The notes beneath the pieces are model-generated. The model worked only from the letters and a program-made list of their open reading frames with translations. It did no database searches and was not told the DNA's origin. This document shows, one piece after another, positions 36,674-38,624 of a DNA stretch of 38,624 nucleotides (position 1 is its first letter; each line of letters starts with the position of its first letter). The stretch spans positions 1-38,624 of the forward strand of contig JAATFX010000002.1 in NCBI GenBank assembly GCA_015654925.1. Direction: 5' to 3'. The stretch is from Enterobacterales bacterium. Its GTDB lineage: Bacteria > Pseudomonadota > Gammaproteobacteria > Enterobacterales > Enterobacteriaceae. The translations under genes were made by a program, and so were the position numbers.

Positions 36674-37140
36674 GGGCGTTTCCTGTCGCTGTCATCCAGC
36701 AAGTGCGCCAGGCGGCGCTGTTCGTCGACGGAAAAAACCACCGTACCCCGCGCGCCGCGCCGGGAGGCGCGTAAAATGACCATCAGGCCGCCAACGATCA
36801 CCACTAACAGCGGACCGAGCCATAAAAATATCGTCAACGGGTTGAGGGGCGGGACGTAGGTGACGAAATTGCCGTAGCGCGCCACCATATAATCAATAAT
36901 TTGCTGGCGGCTCTGTCCCTGCCGCATCAGTTGATATACCTTGGTGCGCATATCGGCGGCAATAATCGAATTCGAGTCGGCGATGCTGTTGTTCTGGCAT
37001 TTGGGACAGCGCAGTTGTTCGGTCAGCTCGCGATATTGCCGCTCCTGCTCCGCGCTGGCAAATTGCCGGGTATCGATCGCCGCGCCCGCGTAAAAGCTCA
37101 GCAGCAAACCGGCGATGATGATGAGAAATTTCACCCGCAT
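36670..37140 (-). CDS. ccmH: Cytochrome c maturation thioredoxin-like protein CcmH (CcmL/CycL type)
   Basis: Membrane-anchored periplasmic oxidoreductase that keeps the CXXCH motif of apocytochrome c reduced. A signal sequence (MRVKFLIIIAGLLLSFYAGA) is followed by the hallmark LRCPKCQNNSIADS motif with the two redox cysteines, then one C-terminal membrane helix (NPLTIFLWLGPLLVVIVGGL). I chose the ATG at 37140 (156 residues), which follows the dsbE stop by two bases and has GAGG upstream; an upstream in-frame ATG adds 18 residues inside dsbE. It corresponds to the N-terminal half of E. coli CcmH. Confidence 0.95.
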   Translation of the reverse strand: MRVKFLIIIAGLLLSFYAGAAIDTRQFASAEQERQYRELTEQLRCPKCQNNSIADSNSIIAADMRTKVYQLMRQGQSRQQIIDYMVARYGNFVTYVPPLNPLTIFLWLGPLLVVIVGGLMVILRASRRGARGTVVFSVDEQRRLAHLLDDSDRKRP

Positions 37141-37142
37141 CC

Positions 37143-37694
37143 TCAGGCCCCCTTGGCGTATTTGAGGTAGAGCGGCCGCACTTCCCGCTGCCACACGCCG
37201 GCATTCAGATCGCCGGCGTGACGATAGCGGATGATGCCCTGGCCATCGATCAGAAAGGTTTCCGGCGCGCCATACACGCCAAGATCCAGCCCCAGCATGC
37301 CGTCGCCGTCATACAGGCTCATGGCATAAGGATTACCCAGGGTGTTGAGCCAGTTCACCGCTTTAAGCCGATCGTCTTTATAATTCAGGCCCACGACCCG
37401 CACCCCCTGCGCCGCCAGGGTATTGAGAAATTGATGCTCGGCCCGGCAGGTGGGGCACCAGGTCGCCCAGACGTTTAATAACATGGGACGCCCGTCGCGC
37501 AGCGCCGATTGATCGAAGGTTTTGGCGGGGTCATCCAGCGACGCCAGCTTAAATACCGGCACCGGCTTGCCGATCAGCGCCGATTCCAGCAACGTGGGAT
37601 CGTCGCCGTGGGCATTGCGCGCCAATTGCACGATAAAGGCCGCCGCCAGCAGCAGGAACAGCGCCAGGGGAATAAACAACAGTTTATTTTTCAT
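37143..37694 (-). CDS. dsbE: Thiol:disulfide interchange protein DsbE (CcmG)
   Basis: Membrane-tethered periplasmic thioredoxin that reduces apocytochrome c or CcmH for heme attachment. One N-terminal helix (residues 5-24) anchors a thioredoxin domain with the active site WATWCPTCRAEH and the conserved GVYGAPETFLIDGQGIIRYRHAG. The 183 residues match E. coli DsbE (185). It overlaps ccmF by four bases and is followed two bases later by ccmH, the canonical ccmF-ccmG-ccmH order. Confidence 0.96.
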   Translation of the reverse strand: MKNKLLFIPLALFLLLAAAFIVQLARNAHGDDPTLLESALIGKPVPVFKLASLDDPAKTFDQSALRDGRPMLLNVWATWCPTCRAEHQFLNTLAAQGVRVVGLNYKDDRLKAVNWLNTLGNPYAMSLYDGDGMLGLDLGVYGAPETFLIDGQGIIRYRHAGDLNAGVWQREVRPLYLKYAKGA

Positions 37695-38624
37695 AAGCTC
37701 TCCCGGCGCGCGCGTTTATTGGCCCGGTAGCGGGGATCGGCCAGGCAGCACAGGCCGCCGGCCGCCATAAATAGCCCGCCCAGCCAGATCCAGCGCACAA
37801 ACGGCTTGTAATAAAGCCTGACCGCCCAGGAACCGTCGTCCAGTTCTTCCCCGAGCGCCGCGTATAAATCACGGGTCAATCCCCCGCTGATGGCCGCTTC
37901 GGTCATCACGGTGCGGCTGACGGTGTAGTAGCGTTTTTCCGCCTGCAGGGTAGCTTCCGGCCGGCCGTCATGGGTCACGTCGAACAGCGCCGCGGCGCCG
38001 GTGTAGTTGGGGCCGCGCAGATCCTGGAGATCGCGAAAGACAAAGTGATAGCCCCGGATATCCACGCTATCGCCGGCTTTCATCCGTACATCCCGCTCCA
38101 GGCTGTAGTTTTGGCTGAAGGTGATGCCGATCACCGTGACCGCCACGCCCAGATGACCCAGCACCATGCCCCAATGGCTGCGGCTCAGATAGGTCAACCC
38201 CGGCCAAAACCGGTGGCGATGGGTGGCGCGCTCATGGAGTTCCATCAAGGTCAGGATTATCACCCACAGCGCCATCATCAGCCCCACCACCGTCATGGCC
38301 TTGATCTCATCGGCCATCAGCCAGGGCAGCATAATGGAAAGCAGCAGGGTGACCGCCAGCGCCAGCGCCAGGCGCTTGATCAGTTTTTTCGCCTCGTCGC
38401 GCCGCCAGCGAATCAACGGCCCGATGCCCAGCAGCAGGGCGAACGGCGCCATCAGCCAGGTAAACATACTATTGAAAAACGGTTCGCCGATGGAAATGCT
38501 GCCCATGCCCAGCTGTTTATGAATCAGGGGCAGCAGCGTACCCAGCAGCACCACCAGCATGGCGGCCATCAGCAGGACGTTATTGCCCAGTAAAAACGTC
38601 TCGCGGGAAAACACCTCGTTCTGC
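37691..38624 (-). CDS. ccmF: Cytochrome c maturation heme lyase subunit CcmF, C-terminal part
   Basis: Integral membrane heme ligase of the cytochrome c maturation system. About 311 C-terminal codons are in the window and the frame stays open past 38624, so the gene is cut by the window edge rather than truncated. The sequence matches the E. coli CcmF C-terminal half: TLLPLIHKQLGMGSISIGEPFFN, SHWGMVLGHLGVAVTVIGI with the heme-ligand histidine equivalent to His491, FSQNYSLERDVRMKAGDSV, and LGEELDDGSWAVRLYYKPFVRWIW. Several membrane helices are visible. The 5' part and the remaining ccm genes should lie to the right. Confidence 0.96.
   Translation of the reverse strand, partial: QNEVFSRETFLLGNNVLLMAAMLVVLLGTLLPLIHKQLGMGSISIGEPFFNSMFTWLMAPFALLLGIGPLIRWRRDEAKKLIKRLALALAVTLLLSIMLPWLMADEIKAMTVVGLMMALWVIILTLMELHERATHRHRFWPGLTYLSRSHWGMVLGHLGVAVTVIGITFSQNYSLERDVRMKAGDSVDIRGYHFVFRDLQDLRGPNYTGAAALFDVTHDGRPEATLQAEKRYYTVSRTVMTEAAISGGLTRDLYAALGEELDDGSWAVRLYYKPFVRWIWLGGLFMAAGGLCCLADPRYRANKRARRESL

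Noticed and set aside
37691..38624. ccmF as a truncated pseudogene
   Set aside because: The reading frame continues open to the last base of the window; the internal methionine is not a real start.

Overview
The window is a chromosomal backbone segment of a gamma-proteobacterium in the order Enterobacterales, moderately GC-rich. Most proteins read as close relatives of Escherichia coli proteins, and the gene order follows the E. coli yfbV-ackA-pta to mlaA region with several gaps and insertions. Genus cannot be fixed from the sequence alone; a lineage that has lost accessory catabolic genes, such as the Sodalis-allied or soft-rot-related group, would fit but is only inference. No rRNA, tRNA, CRISPR array, phage or transposase gene was seen.

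Layout: (1) 1-4194: the 5' end of yfbV (minus), then the acetate overflow pair ackA-pta (plus) with a strong terminator and an unusual duplicated intergenic repeat. (2) 4195-7344: yfcD (Nudix) and yfcE (phosphodiesterase) on minus, yfcG (GST-like) and yfcH (SDR-type) on plus. (3) 7372-10422: the basic amino acid ABC importer hisJQMP (minus), with a sigma-54 promoter and NtrC-like enhancer sites upstream and a strong hairpin between hisJ and hisQ. (4) 10702-19525: a long minus-strand run: usg-truA-dedA, accD-folC-dedD-cvpA-purF, ubiX; a PurR box precedes cvpA. (5) 19880-23284: an EamA-type transporter and flk (plus) facing fabB (minus); pdxB and yfcJ of E. coli are absent here. (6) 23440-33913: mnmC, an inserted OprC/NosA-type TonB-dependent copper receptor, yfcL-epmC, yfcA, mepA, aroC, prmB, then smrB facing sixA. 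(7) 33914-38624: a gene-free stretch where E. coli has fadJ-fadI, then yfcZ (fadL missing next to it), mlaA, and directly upstream of mlaA the cytochrome c maturation genes ccmI, ccmH, dsbE and the C-terminal part of ccmF.

How it works together: almost everything is housekeeping (acetyl-phosphate metabolism, nitrogen-regulated amino acid uptake, purine, folate, fatty acid, chorismate and ubiquinone synthesis, tRNA and ribosome modification, envelope maintenance). The accessory signals are the copper receptor, which keeps the CxxxM and HxM copper-site motifs of OprC with the same spacing; the EamA gene in the pdxB position; loss of the fad genes at this locus while a FadR-like site remains at fabB; and the ccm-mlaA junction. 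I found no convincing evidence of a wholly new multi-gene system; the regulatory and repeat elements are the most interesting items.
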